Part shown: piece by piece, positions 53,330-62,759 of the stretch
Layout: every line of letters starts with the position of its first letter
Numbering within the stretch: position 1 is the stretch's first letter
NCBI RefSeq assembly: GCF_001542815.1
Contig: NZ_CP006992.1
Span: 4,035,501-4,099,500 of the forward strand
Direction: 5' to 3'
Source of the DNA: Methylobacterium sp. AMS5
GTDB taxonomy: Bacteria > Pseudomonadota > Alphaproteobacteria > Rhizobiales > Beijerinckiaceae
DNA length: 64,000 nucleotides
Program-made: the position numbers and the translations under genes
Notes under the pieces: generated by a model
Database searches by the model: none
Told to the model about the DNA's origin: nothing
Seen by the model: the letters and a program-made list of their open reading frames with translations, nothing else

Positions 53330-56300
53330 AATCCTCGAGCGGCTTGGCCTCGCCCCGCCGCAGCAGGCTGTAGAGGAACGGCACGAACAGCAGCGTCGAG
53401 GGCGTGCCGAGCGCGATGCCGCCCATCACCGCGCGGGCGAGCGCCGCGTTCTGCTCGCCGCCCTCGCCGGTGCCGAGCGCCATCGGCACGAGGCCCAAAA
53501 ACATCGCGCTTGCCGTCATCAGCACCGGCCGCAGCCGCGTCTCGCCCGCGACGATGGCCGCCTCGTGGGCCGAACAGCCCGTCGCCTCCCGGTGTTCCTT
53601 GGCGAAGGTGACGAGCAGGATCGAGTTGGCCGACGCGATGCCCACCGACATGATCGCCCCGAACAAGGAGGGGATCGAGAAGGTGGTGCCGGTGATGAAC
53701 AGGCTCGCCACGATACCGCAGAAGGCGATCGGCAGGGCGGCCAGCACCACGAAGGGGTCGCCCCAGCTCTGATAGTTCACCGCCATCAGGAGGTAGACGG
53801 CAATGACCGCGATGCCGAGCCCGATGCCGAGCCGGAAGAAGGCGGCGCGCATGTTCTCGATCTGCCCGCGCACGGAGATCTTGTCGGGGGCCGGCAGGGT
53901 CTTCTGCTCCTCGGCGACGATCTTATCGATATCCCCGGCGACCGCGCCGAGGTCGCGGTCCTGCACCGCCGCATAGACGTTGAAGGTCGGCTGCGTGTTG
54001 ACGTGGTTGATCACCGTCTGCGTCGGCTGGCGGGTGATCGTCGCGATGCTCGACAGCAGCGTCAGCGCGCCCGGCCCGTTTCCGGCATTGGCGCGGGCAA
54101 AGAGCGGGGTGTTCTGCAGCGCGGTGAGCGAGGCGTTGCGGTATTCCGGCGTCTGCACCCAGAGCTGGTAGGGGATGCCGGTCTTCGGGTCGGTCCAGAA
54201 GTTCGGGTTCACCTGGAAGGAGCCCGAGAGCGACACGTTGAGGCTCTGGGCCACCTGCTGCTGGGTCAGGCCGAGTTCGGAGGCCAGCCGCCGGTCGACA
54301 TCGACGAAGAATTGCGGCTGATCGACGATCTGATGCAGATGCACGTCGACGAGGCCGGGCGTCTCCTTCAGCCGCGCCTCGATGCGCCGGGCGGCCGCCA
54401 GATCCTTCACCGTGTTGCGGCCCGAGACCTGCACGTCGATCTGCGCGATCACGCCGAAATTGAGAATCTGCGTGATGATGTCGGAGGGCTGGAAATAGAC
54501 GATCATGTCGGGGAAGCGCTCGCGCAGGGTCTCGCGCAGGCGGCGCTGGTACTCGACGACCGGGCCGTGCTCGTCCTTCAGGTCGATGAGCATCTGCCCG
54601 TCGTTGTAGGAGACGAAGGAGCCGTCGGAGAAGGCGAAGTTGTAGTTGTTCGAGGGCAGGCCGATGTTGTCGAGGATCTGGTCGATCTCGCCCTCGGGGA
54701 TCACCTCGCGCACCACCTTCTGAACCTCGGCGAAGGTCTGCTCGGCGGTCTCGATGCGCATGCCCGGCCGGGTGCGCAGGTGCATCGTCATCTGGCTCGA
54801 TTCGACCTGCGGGAAGTAGTCCTGCCCCGTGAACACGAAGAGCCCGCCGGTGCCGGCAAACAGCAGGACGACGCCTGTCACCGTCGCGACCGGGTGGCGC
54901 AGGACGGCGTGCAACAGCCCGACATAGCCGCGGTGGAAGCGGTCGAACCGCACCTCGAAGCCGCGGCGGAAGGCGCCCGCCAGCCGGAAGACGGGGGAGA
55001 GCAGCCAAGCCAGCGCCCGCTCGATCCGGCCGCGGCGCGGGGCCTCGCCCTCGCCGCCGTGGTGCTGGAGGTATTCGCGCGCCACCAGCACGTCGATCAT
55101 CACCGGCACCAGGGTGCGGGTGAGGAGGTAGGAGGTCAGCATCGCGAACACGACCGCGAGCGCCTGCGGCGTGAACAGATACTTCGGGGTGTCGGTGAGC
55201 GCGAAGACCGAGACGAAGGCGGCGCAGATCGAGAGCGTCGAGATCAGCGCCGGCTTGGCGATGCCCGCCGCGCCCTCGACCACGGCGTTGCGGAACGGCT
55301 TGCCCTCCTCGAACAGGCGGTAGGTGTTCTCGATCGCCACCGTCACGTCGTCGACGAGGATGCCGACCGCGAGCGCCAATCCGCCGAGCGTCATCACGTT
55401 GATGGTGTGACCGAGCGCGGCCAAGAGCGCCAGCGAGGTCATGAGGCAGAGCGGGATCGAGACGAGCACGATCAGGGTCGAGCGCCATGAGCCGAGGAAC
55501 AGCAGGATGGTCAGGCCGGTCAGCGCGGCGGCGATGACGGCCTCGTGCCACACGCCCTCGATCGCGTTCGAGACGAAGACCGACTGGTCGAAGAGCGGCT
55601 TGATCTCCATGCCCTCGGGGGCCGCCGCGCGGATGTCGGGGAGCGCCGCCTTGACGTTGTTGACCACATCCAGCGTCGAGGCGGTGCCGTTCTTCAACAC
55701 CCGCATCAACACCGAGGCGGCGCCGTCGGCGCGCACCACGTTGACCTGCGGCGGGCCGCCGTCGCGGACATAGGCCACGTCGCGCACCAGAACCGGCTGG
55801 CCGTTGACGACCTTGATCGGGATCTCGTTGAGCGCCGCGATCGCGTCCGGCGTCGCGTTCATCTGCACCGGGTATTGCTGCTCGCCGATCTTGGCGAGGC
55901 CCGAGGGGATCGTCAGGTTCTGCGAGGTCACTGCGTTGGTGACCTCCAGCGGCGTCATCCCGAGCGCCTGGAGCGCGTGCAGGTCGAGATCGACCATGAC
56001 CTGGCGCGGGGCGCCGCCGAACGGGGAGGGCAGGGTCGAGCCCGGCACCTGGGTCAGGCGCTGGCGGATGCGGTACTGTGCGTAGTCGTAGACCTTGTTG
56101 AGGCTGTCCTTGGCCGAGGTCAGCGCGAGCTGGATCACCGGCACCGAGGAGGCGGAGAAGCGCACGATCACGGGCGGCTGCACGCCGGGCGGCATCAGCG
56201 CGCGGATCGAGTTCGTGGAGGAGACGACCTGGGCGATGGCCAGATCGATGCTGACGCTCTGGTCGAAATAGATCTTCATCACCGACGTGCCTTGCAGGCT

Positions 56301-56552
56301 CGTCGATTCCATTCGGGCGATGTTGTTGACGTTGTTGGAGATACCGAACTCGGAATAGGTCGTGATCCGCTTCTCCATCTCCGGCGCGGACAGGCCCGTA
56401 TAGGTCCAGACCACGACGACGACAGGGATATCGACCGCCGGCAGCACGTCCTTCGGGGTCACGACGATGGCGCTGATGCCGCCGAGCATCATCAGCACCG
56501 CGAGGACGTAGGTCGTGATGCGGAACTTGAGGGCGTACTGGACGAGTCCCAT
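53322..56552 (-). CDS. RND efflux permease (MMPL/HAE-type, second system)
   Basis: The 1076-residue pump has TM1 in ALKFRITTYVLAVLMMLGGI, relay Asp pair in LALAVGILVDDVTVAIENTY, and TM10-12 with LFGAIMSVGIASANSILLVT near the end. All segments are continuous. ATG at 56552 begins at MGLVQYAL; a longer frame into repeat R3 is rejected. It shares few residues with the pump at 29011, so it is a separate paralogue. Substrates may be drugs, solvents or metals; the sequence gives no clear clue. Confidence 0.92.
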   Translation of the reverse strand: MGLVQYALKFRITTYVLAVLMMLGGISAIVVTPKDVLPAVDIPVVVVVWTYTGLSAPEMEKRITTYSEFGISNNVNNIARMESTSLQGTSVMKIYFDQSVSIDLAIAQVVSSTNSIRALMPPGVQPPVIVRFSASSVPVIQLALTSAKDSLNKVYDYAQYRIRQRLTQVPGSTLPSPFGGAPRQVMVDLDLHALQALGMTPLEVTNAVTSQNLTIPSGLAKIGEQQYPVQMNATPDAIAALNEIPIKVVNGQPVLVRDVAYVRDGGPPQVNVVRADGAASVLMRVLKNGTASTLDVVNNVKAALPDIRAAAPEGMEIKPLFDQSVFVSNAIEGVWHEAVIAAALTGLTILLFLGSWRSTLIVLVSIPLCLMTSLALLAALGHTINVMTLGGLALAVGILVDDVTVAIENTYRLFEEGKPFRNAVVEGAAGIAKPALISTLSICAAFVSVFALTDTPKYLFTPQALAVVFAMLTSYLLTRTLVPVMIDVLVAREYLQHHGGEGEAPRRGRIERALAWLLSPVFRLAGAFRRGFEVRFDRFHRGYVGLLHAVLRHPVATVTGVVLLFAGTGGLFVFTGQDYFPQVESSQMTMHLRTRPGMRIETAEQTFAEVQKVVREVIPEGEIDQILDNIGLPSNNYNFAFSDGSFVSYNDGQMLIDLKDEHGPVVEYQRRLRETLRERFPDMIVYFQPSDIITQILNFGVIAQIDVQVSGRNTVKDLAAARRIEARLKETPGLVDVHLHQIVDQPQFFVDVDRRLASELGLTQQQVAQSLNVSLSGSFQVNPNFWTDPKTGIPYQLWVQTPEYRNASLTALQNTPLFARANAGNGPGALTLLSSIATITRQPTQTVINHVNTQPTFNVYAAVQDRDLGAVAGDIDKIVAEEQKTLPAPDKISVRGQIENMRAAFFRLGIGLGIAVIAVYLLMAVNYQSWGDPFVVLAALPIAFCGIVASLFITGTTFSIPSLFGAIMSVGIASANSILLVTFAKEHREATGCSAHEAAIVAGETRLRPVLMTASAMFLGLVPMALGTGEGGEQNAALARAVMGGIALGTPSTLLFVPFLYSLLRRGEAKPLEDYV

Positions 56553-56597
56553 GGTTCTCCGGTGGATGTCCGGTGATCCTGCCGGAGCTAAGAGTGC

Positions 56598-56664
56598 CTC
56601 ACAAAACTCCCGGTCTCTGACCGTTCTCGCTCTGGCGATGACGGCGCGGCGGGAGTTTTGTGAG
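56598..56664 (-). repeat. Dispersed repeat R3, inverted copy 3
   Basis: The 67-bp element has the same 15-bp inverted ends as at 8886 and 25434, in reverse orientation. It lies 45 bp upstream of the leftward efflux pump start, i.e. in its 5' untranslated or promoter region. Confidence 0.85.
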
Positions 56665-56853
56665 AGACGCTGAGGCACGGGCGTTGACCCGGCCGATACC
56701 GCACGATCACTGTTTCTGTTCTATGTCCGATGATTGCCGGAAACACACGCGTGCTGCGATGCCGCATCACGGTCTTTCCACGACCGGCGCGTTCGTCACA
56801 TCCGCCGGGCGGAAACAGGGTTAGATTAAAAATAACCTTTGCAACAAGGCGCC

Positions 56854-58188
56854 TCAGTCCGCGCCGGTTGGCAGCGGCGGCGATGTGTCGTCCGTTTCCG
56901 CCGCCTTCTGCCGCCGCGCCTGCGCCCGGCCGAGCCAGAGCGCGTTGAGGAGCCATGCGGCCGAGAGCGGCACCGCCACCACGGCCGCGGCGTGGCCGCC
57001 GAAGCCGAGCGCGGAGAGGCCCGTATAGGACCACGCGCCGACCTGATCGCCGAGGCGGTAGACCACCGTGTCGATGAAGCTTTTCGCCTTGTAGCGATCC
57101 TCGCGCGGCACCACCGTGAACAGCACCTCGCGCACCGGCCGGGCGATGGCGAAGTTGCCCGCGCGCCGCAGCACGTAGATCATCACCACCGAGGCGACGC
57201 TCGGCGAGAGCGCGAGCGCGGCAAACCCGATGACGCTTGCCGCCGGCAGCAGCGCGAGCGTCACGCCGACCCCGAGCCAGCGCGTGATGCGCCCGGTGAG
57301 GAAGAGCTGCACGCCGAGCGTCAGGGCGTTCACGGCGAGATCGACATTGGCGAAGAAGGCCGTCTGCGCGCCCCGGCTGGGGAAGTTGTTCTTGGCCACC
57401 GCCGCCTGCTCGAAATACAGGAAGGTCGCCGTGACCGAGAACAGCGCCAGGAACAGCGCGATGTTCAGGAGGTAGGGCGAGGCGAATGTGCGCCGGATGC
57501 CGGCCCACACGTCGCCGCCGATGACCTCGCCCGCCCGCGAATCCTCCGGCACCTCGTGGAGGCGCCCGATCAGGCGGGCGAGGCCGCGCATGGCGAAGAC
57601 CGCCGCCTCCAGGAGCACGGCGGCGGCGACGAGCAGCGCCCAGGTCGGCACGTCGCGGGCGAGCGTCGCCGTCACCGCCGAGCCGCAGATGGCGCCGAGC
57701 GTGGCACCCGCGGCGATGAAGCCGAACAGGCGCTTGCCTTGGCTCGTCGAGAACACGTCCACCACCGTGGCCCAGAAGATCGAGACCACGAACAGGTTGA
57801 AGACCGAGAGCCAGACGAAGAAGGCCCGCCCCACCCAGACCGCGGTTTCGCCCTCGGCCACCGCGATGAGAGCGGCAAAGATCAGGATGTTGAGGATGAA
57901 GAAGCGGTAGGTGAGGGGCACGAAGCGCGCCCGCGGCAGGCGCTTGACCAGCCACGCGAAGGGCAGGTTCAGCGCGAGCATGCCGACGAGGGTCGCCAGG
58001 AACAGCCAGGGCAGGTTTTCCAGGCCGCCCGCCACGCCCATCTGGTCGCGGATCGGGCGCAGCACGTAGTAGCTCGCGAGCAGCGCGAAGATGTAGGCCC
58101 AGGACCATGCCAGCGCCGGGCCCTCGCCCGGCCTCACATCGACGAGGCGGGCAAGGCGGTGCGTGAGTGAGGCCGGGGCCTCGCTCAA
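56854..58188 (-). CDS. Npt1/Npt2-like nucleotide transporter
   Basis: The 444-residue, roughly 12-helix carrier resembles the TlcC/Npt family of nucleotide transporters. Family-like segments are ASYYVLRPIRDQMGVAGGLE at about 39-58, ALNLPFAWLVKRLPRARFVP, VSIFWATVVDVFSTSQGKRL and FGFIAAGATLGAICGSA. The Arg/Asp pair in PIRDQ matches the substrate-contact region of ADP/ATP translocases. In free-living bacteria the substrate is unknown. Start overlaps the upstream reductase stop (ATGA). It ends a three-gene operon. Confidence 0.8.
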   Translation of the reverse strand: MSEAPASLTHRLARLVDVRPGEGPALAWSWAYIFALLASYYVLRPIRDQMGVAGGLENLPWLFLATLVGMLALNLPFAWLVKRLPRARFVPLTYRFFILNILIFAALIAVAEGETAVWVGRAFFVWLSVFNLFVVSIFWATVVDVFSTSQGKRLFGFIAAGATLGAICGSAVTATLARDVPTWALLVAAAVLLEAAVFAMRGLARLIGRLHEVPEDSRAGEVIGGDVWAGIRRTFASPYLLNIALFLALFSVTATFLYFEQAAVAKNNFPSRGAQTAFFANVDLAVNALTLGVQLFLTGRITRWLGVGVTLALLPAASVIGFAALALSPSVASVVMIYVLRRAGNFAIARPVREVLFTVVPREDRYKAKSFIDTVVYRLGDQVGAWSYTGLSALGFGGHAAAVVAVPLSAAWLLNALWLGRAQARRQKAAETDDTSPPLPTGAD

Positions 58189-58922
58189 GGCTTCACCCCG
58201 AGCTTCTGCTTCAGCTCCGGCGCCGAGAGGTCGTGGCCGAAGCCGGGCGAGCCCATGGCGAAGGTGTCCGCCGCCTTCAACTCGCCGACCACGACGGGGT
58301 CGAAGCCGGCATCCGAGACCAGGGTGCGGGCGGTCTCCAGCGCCTTCGGATCGTTGCCGGCGATCGGCACGGCCATGCGCGGCTCGGGCCGGCCGGCATT
58401 CTTCTGGAAGATCTTGTAGTTGGCCGCATTGAAGGCGCGCACCACGCGGGCGCCGGCCAGATACTTGGCCGAGACCGCACCGATGCCGTCGCGCTCGACC
58501 TCGTCGGCAACCGCCCCGTCGCGGGCCTTCACCGCATTGCCGGCATCGATCACGACCTTGTTCTTGAGCGCGGCGGTGTTCTCACGCCCCAGCTCCGGAT
58601 AGGCCTTGTAGGGCACCGCGATCAGCACGGCGTTGCCGAAGGCGATCGCCTCCGCCGGGGTGCCGGCCCGCGCCTTGGGCCCGAGTTCCTCGACGAGCGC
58701 CTTCAGCTCCTCCGGGTGGCGGGAGGCGAAGAACACCTCGTAGCCTGCCTTGATCCAGAGCCGGCCGAGCGTGCCGCCGATATTGCCCGCCCCGATGATC
58801 CCGATTTTTTTGGGATTTTCCGATTGAGCGAGAGCGGGCAGGGCGGGGAGCAGAAGCGTGCCGGCAAGCAGGGCCAGCACCCCGCGTCGAACGGAAGAAA
58901 TCTCAAAAAAGTCAGACCGCAT
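58185..58922 (-). CDS. NADPH-dependent F420-reductase-like oxidoreductase, secreted
   Basis: The 245-residue protein has an N-terminal hydrophobic signal (VRRGVLALLAGTLLLPALPA) and a Rossmann domain with IGIIGAGNIGGTLGRLW. Later blocks VVIDAGNAVKARDGAV and VVRAFNAANYKIF match NADP-binding reductases of the F420/ketopantoate type. Export of such an enzyme is unusual; the signal may reflect a misassigned N-terminus, but no later start preserves the first strand. It overlaps the aldo/keto reductase gene by 11 bp and is the middle gene of the operon. Confidence 0.75.
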   Translation of the reverse strand: MRSDFFEISSVRRGVLALLAGTLLLPALPALAQSENPKKIGIIGAGNIGGTLGRLWIKAGYEVFFASRHPEELKALVEELGPKARAGTPAEAIAFGNAVLIAVPYKAYPELGRENTAALKNKVVIDAGNAVKARDGAVADEVERDGIGAVSAKYLAGARVVRAFNAANYKIFQKNAGRPEPRMAVPIAGNDPKALETARTLVSDAGFDPVVVGELKAADTFAMGSPGFGHDLSAPELKQKLGVKP

Positions 58923-59841
58923 CGATGAAGGCCTCCATCTTGCGCCGCTCGGCGGCATCCGGCAGCCGCCCGGTCGCGGCGGCGAGGTTGTCCTCGACGT
59001 AACTCGCCTTGGCCATGCCCGGGATCGGGCAGGTCACGGCCTCGTTGGCGAGCACGTATTTGAGGAAGAACTGCGCCCAGCTCTTGCAGCCGAATTCGGC
59101 GGCGAACGCGGGCAGGGGCTTGTCCTTCACCGCCTTGAACAGGCGGTCGCGGCCGAAGGGCACGTTGACCATCACCGCCACGCCGCGCTCAACGGCCAGC
59201 GGCAGGACGCGTTCGGCCGCCGCCCGGCTATCGAGGGCATAGTTCACCTGCACGAAGTCGAGCTTTTCCCGCTTCATCACCGTCTCGAGTTCGGGGAACT
59301 GCTCGTCGCGCCAGACCGTGACGCCGACATAGCGGATGCGGCCCTTCTCCTTGAGCGCGCGCAGGACCGCGAGGTTCACTTCCGTGTCGATCAGGTTGTG
59401 CACGGCGATGAGATCGATCTTGTCCGTGCGCAGGCGCTGGAACGAGCGCTCGGTCTCCGCCTGCGCCGCCTCCCGGCCGCGGGCCGCGACCTTGGTGGCG
59501 AGAAAGACCTTTTCGCGCAGGCCTTGGAGGATCAGGCCGAGGACGTCCTCGGCGGTGCCGTAGCTCGGGGCGGTGTCGATCACCTGCCCGCCGAGCGCGA
59601 CGAAGCGCTCCACCGCCTCGCGCAAGGGCGCCGTCGCCTCGGGCGTCGCCGCCACCTCGTAGCGGCGGGAGGTGCCGATGCCCATGGCCGGCAACCGCTC
59701 ACCGGAGGAGGGGATCGGCCGGGTGATCAGGGCGTCGGCGGCGCGGGCCGGGCGCAGGAGGGCCGGCGCGAAGCCCGCTCCGGCGGAGAAGGCCGCGCCC
59801 TGCAACAGGGTTCGGCGGGAAAGCGGCAGGACGGGCGGCAT
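58912..59841 (-). CDS. Aldo/keto reductase with Tat signal
   Basis: The 309-residue precursor has a twin-arginine signal (LSRRTLLQGAAFSAGAGFAP) with cleavage near ARAADA. The reductase core keeps Asp and Tyr in VIDTAPSYGTAEDVLG, Lys in VFLATKVAARG and His in LIAVHNLID. Folded export with bound cofactor fits Tat use. It is first of the three-gene operon with the reductase and nucleotide carrier, all leftward. The function of the set is unknown. Confidence 0.85.
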   Translation of the reverse strand: MPPVLPLSRRTLLQGAAFSAGAGFAPALLRPARAADALITRPIPSSGERLPAMGIGTSRRYEVAATPEATAPLREAVERFVALGGQVIDTAPSYGTAEDVLGLILQGLREKVFLATKVAARGREAAQAETERSFQRLRTDKIDLIAVHNLIDTEVNLAVLRALKEKGRIRYVGVTVWRDEQFPELETVMKREKLDFVQVNYALDSRAAAERVLPLAVERGVAVMVNVPFGRDRLFKAVKDKPLPAFAAEFGCKSWAQFFLKYVLANEAVTCPIPGMAKASYVEDNLAAATGRLPDAAERRKMEAFIDAV

Positions 59842-59913
59842 GGAGGCGGGCTCCTCTCGCGGACGGGCGTGGCCCGAGCGAGATAGGGCAACCTCACGGC
59901 GCGGGCGAAGGGC

Positions 59914-60468
59914 TCAGCCCTCGTAGCGACCGAAGGTCACCGTCGTCTCGCCGTAGCTGCGCCGCTCCAGTTCCTCGAAACCCGGCGGCAGGACCGGTCC
60001 GGCCTCCGCGGCCTCCTCGACGAGGACCAGCGCGCCGGGGCTGAGCCAGCCGCCCCCGGCCGCCGCCGTGAGGGCCGCGGGTGCAAGGTTCTTCCGGTAG
60101 GGCGGGTCGCAGAAGGCCAGCGTCGCGGGCCGGTCCAGGGCAGGCCCGAGCCGGGTCGCGTCGCGCTGGATCAGCCGGGCGCGGTCCTCGCAGCCAAGGG
60201 CGGCGATCGCGGCGCGGATCAGGGTGCCGGCCTGGCGCCCGTCGTCCACGAAGACAGCATGGGCCGCGCCGCGGGAGAGCGCCTCGAAGCCGAGGGCGCC
60301 GGTGCCCGCGAACAGGTCGAGCACCACCGCATCCTCGACCGCGTCGTCGTAGGCGTGGGCGAGCACGTTGAACAGAGCCTCGCGCAGGCGCTCGGAGGTC
60401 GGGCGGATGCCCTCCGCCTTCGGTCCGACCAGCCTGCGCCCGCGCCATTCGCCGCCGACGATCCGCAC
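59914..60468 (-). CDS. rsmD: 16S rRNA (guanine-966-N2)-methyltransferase
   Basis: The 184-residue enzyme methylates G966 of 16S rRNA. It opens with MRIVGGEWRGRRLVGPKAEG, has the SAM-binding VVLDLFAGTGALGFEALSRG and the catalytic motif CDPPYR, all typical of RsmD. ATG at 60468 is directly before the family block. It lies 12 bp after rluB, in the same direction, forming an rRNA-modification operon. Confidence 0.93.
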   Translation of the reverse strand: MRIVGGEWRGRRLVGPKAEGIRPTSERLREALFNVLAHAYDDAVEDAVVLDLFAGTGALGFEALSRGAAHAVFVDDGRQAGTLIRAAIAALGCEDRARLIQRDATRLGPALDRPATLAFCDPPYRKNLAPAALTAAAGGGWLSPGALVLVEEAAEAGPVLPPGFEELERRSYGETTVTFGRYEG

Positions 60469-60480
60469 GCGCGAGGCCCC

Positions 60481-62475
60481 TTAGCCCTCGCCGCGCGGCG
60501 GACGGCTCGGACGTCCGCCGCGCGGTCCCGCCTTGCCACCACCACCGGGGCGTCCCCCAGGAGCACCGCCGGGCTTGCCGCCGGGACGCCCGCCCGGGCG
60601 CCCGCCGGGCCGACCGCCACCACCGGGCTTGAAGTCGCCCCGCGGGCCACCTTTCGCGCCGCCCTTGAAATCGCCTCTGGCGCCGTCGCGGTCACCGCCC
60701 TTGAAGCCGGGCTTGCCGCCGAAGCTCTTGCCTGCACCACCGCCGGGCCCCTTAGCGGGTCCCTTGCGGAAGGCGGGACGATCGGACGCCTCGGCGCCGC
60801 GCGGCGGGCGGGCCGGCCGCTCGCCCTCGGCGGCACGGGGCCGATCGCGCGGGGGGCCGCGACGCTCGGGCGGGCGCCCTTCGCTCGGCCGCTCGCGGCG
60901 GGGTGCGCCCTCGCCGCGCTCATGGGAGCCACCATAGGAGTCACGCTGAGGCCGGCCCTCGCTCCGCTCGCGCGGCGGACGCCCCTCGAAATCGGACGGA
61001 CGCTCGCGGGGCGGCCCGCGCCGCTCGGCCGGTGCGGCCTCCCCGGCCTCACGGCGGCGGGGAGGGGCATCGCCCGCGGGGGCGCCGCGGCGGAACTCGT
61101 CCCGGCCCGGCCGCTCGTCGCGGGCGCGGTTCTCGCGCGGTCCCTGGCTGCGTGGCCGGTCCTCACGGGGGCGATCCTGGCGCGTCCTGTCTTCGCGCGC
61201 CCTGTCGCGGGGGGCGGAGCGCTCCTCCTCGTTGCGGAAGCGGACCCGGCGATGCGGCTCGGGCGCGGGCGTCTCGGGGGAGGGCTGAAGCCGCTCCACC
61301 AGCACCCGGCGGTCGCCGGCCGCCTGGATCGCGCCGATCCGCTCGCGGCCGCGCTCGGCCGCCGCCGCGCGGGCGGTCTTGGGGTCCATGCCCCGGCGCG
61401 GCACCTTGGAAGCGCGGGGCCGCGTCTCCTCGTCGGCACGCCACACGGTCGGGGAAGGGGGACGCGGTGCCGGGCGTGCCCCGGCGCGGGGGGCGGCAGG
61501 GCGGGCGGGATCGCGCGGCGGACGGCCGGCCGACCCGCCGCGAGACCCCGAGCGGGCCTCCGAAGCACCCTCGTCGCGCGCGCCTTGACGGCCCCGCCCC
61601 GCGGGCGCCGCGGCCTGCGTGGCGCGGGTTGCCTTCTTCGGGCTGCCGAAGGGGGCGATCGTCTCGCGCACCGGGCTCTCGAAATCGACGCCCGCCTGCT
61701 CGGCGAGGTTCTTTCCGAGCTGCTCCTTCAGAACCTTGGTGCGGATCTCCTCGACGAGGCCGACTTCGAGGTCGCCGAGCTGGAACGGCCCGAACGAGAG
61801 CCGGATCAGCCGGTTCACCGAGAGGCCGAGATGTTCGAGGATGCGCTTGACCTCGCGGTTCTTGCCCTCGCGCAGGCCGAGCGTCAGCCAGACGTTGTCG
61901 CCCTGCGCCCGGTCGAGGGTCGCCTCGATCGGGCCGTATTCCATGCCGTCGACGGTCAGGCCCTTCTTCAGCTTGTCGAGATCGGGCTGGGTCACGTCGC
62001 CGAAGGCGCGCACCCGGTAGCGGCGCAGCCAGCCGGTATCGGGATGGGCGATCACCTTGGCCAGCCCCCCGTCGTTGGTGAGGAGCAGCAGCCCTTCGGT
62101 GTTGATGTCGAGCCGGCCGATGGCGACGACCCGCGGAAGCTCGTCGGGCAGGCCGTCGAAGACGGTCGGGCGGCCTTCCGGGTCGCGGGCGGTCGTCACG
62201 ACACCGCGCGGCTTGTGCAGGAGCCAGAGCCGGGTCCGCTCGCGGGCGGGCAGGGGCTCGTCGTCCACCGTGATGCGATCGGAATCGGTGACGTTGATCG
62301 CCGGCGAGGTCAGGACCTTGCCGTTGAGGGTGACGCGGCCGGCCTCGATCAGCGCCTCCGCGTCGCGGCGGGAGGCGATGCCGGCGCGGGCGATGGCCTT
62401 GGCAATGCGCTCACCCTCGGGCGCGGCGGGTTGGTCCGCGGGCACGGCCGGGGAGGTGTCTGGAATGTCGGTCAT
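60481..62475 (-). CDS. rluB: 23S rRNA pseudouridine synthase with long disordered tail
   Basis: The N-terminal 280 residues form an RsuA/RluB-type pseudouridine synthase: S4-like RNA-binding region (about 20-70), catalytic Asp123 in GRLDINTEGLLLLTNDG, and EGKNREVKRILEHLGLSVNR. The total of 664 residues is more than twice the family norm. The tail (about 280-664) is Arg/Gly/Pro/Glu-rich with many RGG-, RPPRE- and GGRPGG-type units and is surely disordered. RluB modifies U2605 in E. coli; RluB versus RsuA cannot be settled here. rsmD follows. Confidence 0.9.
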   Translation of the reverse strand: MTDIPDTSPAVPADQPAAPEGERIAKAIARAGIASRRDAEALIEAGRVTLNGKVLTSPAINVTDSDRITVDDEPLPARERTRLWLLHKPRGVVTTARDPEGRPTVFDGLPDELPRVVAIGRLDINTEGLLLLTNDGGLAKVIAHPDTGWLRRYRVRAFGDVTQPDLDKLKKGLTVDGMEYGPIEATLDRAQGDNVWLTLGLREGKNREVKRILEHLGLSVNRLIRLSFGPFQLGDLEVGLVEEIRTKVLKEQLGKNLAEQAGVDFESPVRETIAPFGSPKKATRATQAAAPAGRGRQGARDEGASEARSGSRGGSAGRPPRDPARPAAPRAGARPAPRPPSPTVWRADEETRPRASKVPRRGMDPKTARAAAAERGRERIGAIQAAGDRRVLVERLQPSPETPAPEPHRRVRFRNEEERSAPRDRAREDRTRQDRPREDRPRSQGPRENRARDERPGRDEFRRGAPAGDAPPRRREAGEAAPAERRGPPRERPSDFEGRPPRERSEGRPQRDSYGGSHERGEGAPRRERPSEGRPPERRGPPRDRPRAAEGERPARPPRGAEASDRPAFRKGPAKGPGGGAGKSFGGKPGFKGGDRDGARGDFKGGAKGGPRGDFKPGGGGRPGGRPGGRPGGKPGGAPGGRPGGGGKAGPRGGRPSRPPRGEG

Positions 62476-62514
62476 CCGCGCCCCTTATCAGACCGGAGGG
62501 GCGCACAAAAGGAA

Positions 62515-62540
62515 AAGGCGGCCCGCGAAGGGCCGCCTCG
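62515..62540 (-). terminator. Terminator of the DUF1328 gene
   Basis: Read leftward, AGGCGGCCC and GGGCCGCCT form a 9-bp stem with a 5-nt loop, followed by a TTTTCCTTTT tract. It separates the DUF1328 gene from rluB. Confidence 0.85.
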
Positions 62541-62582
62541 TCCGTCAAGTCCCGCGAAATGCCTCGCGAAACGGCCGTATCG

Positions 62583-62759
62583 TCACAGCCGCGGGGAGCG
62601 CCCGCGCACCGCGCCCATCACCGCCGAGATCAGGAACAGGGCGATGGCGACGAAGAAGACGATCTTGGCCGCTTCCATGGCGGTGCCGGCGATGCCGCCG
62701 AAGCCGAGCAGCGCAGCGATCAGAGCGACGACGAGAAAGGTAACAGCCCAACCGATCAT
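62583..62759 (-). CDS. DUF1328 small membrane protein
   Basis: This 58-residue protein starts [20 protein letters not shown], continues [20 protein letters not shown] and ends in a basic tail. Two membrane helices with the central GFGGIAGTA motif are the DUF1328 (YtjA-like) signature. A GGAGGAT ribosome site lies 6 nt before the ATG. Family function is not known. A terminator follows directly. Confidence 0.85.
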   Translation of the reverse strand: MIGWAVTFLVVALIAALLGFGGIAGTAMEAAKIVFFVAIALFLISAVMGAVRGRSPRL

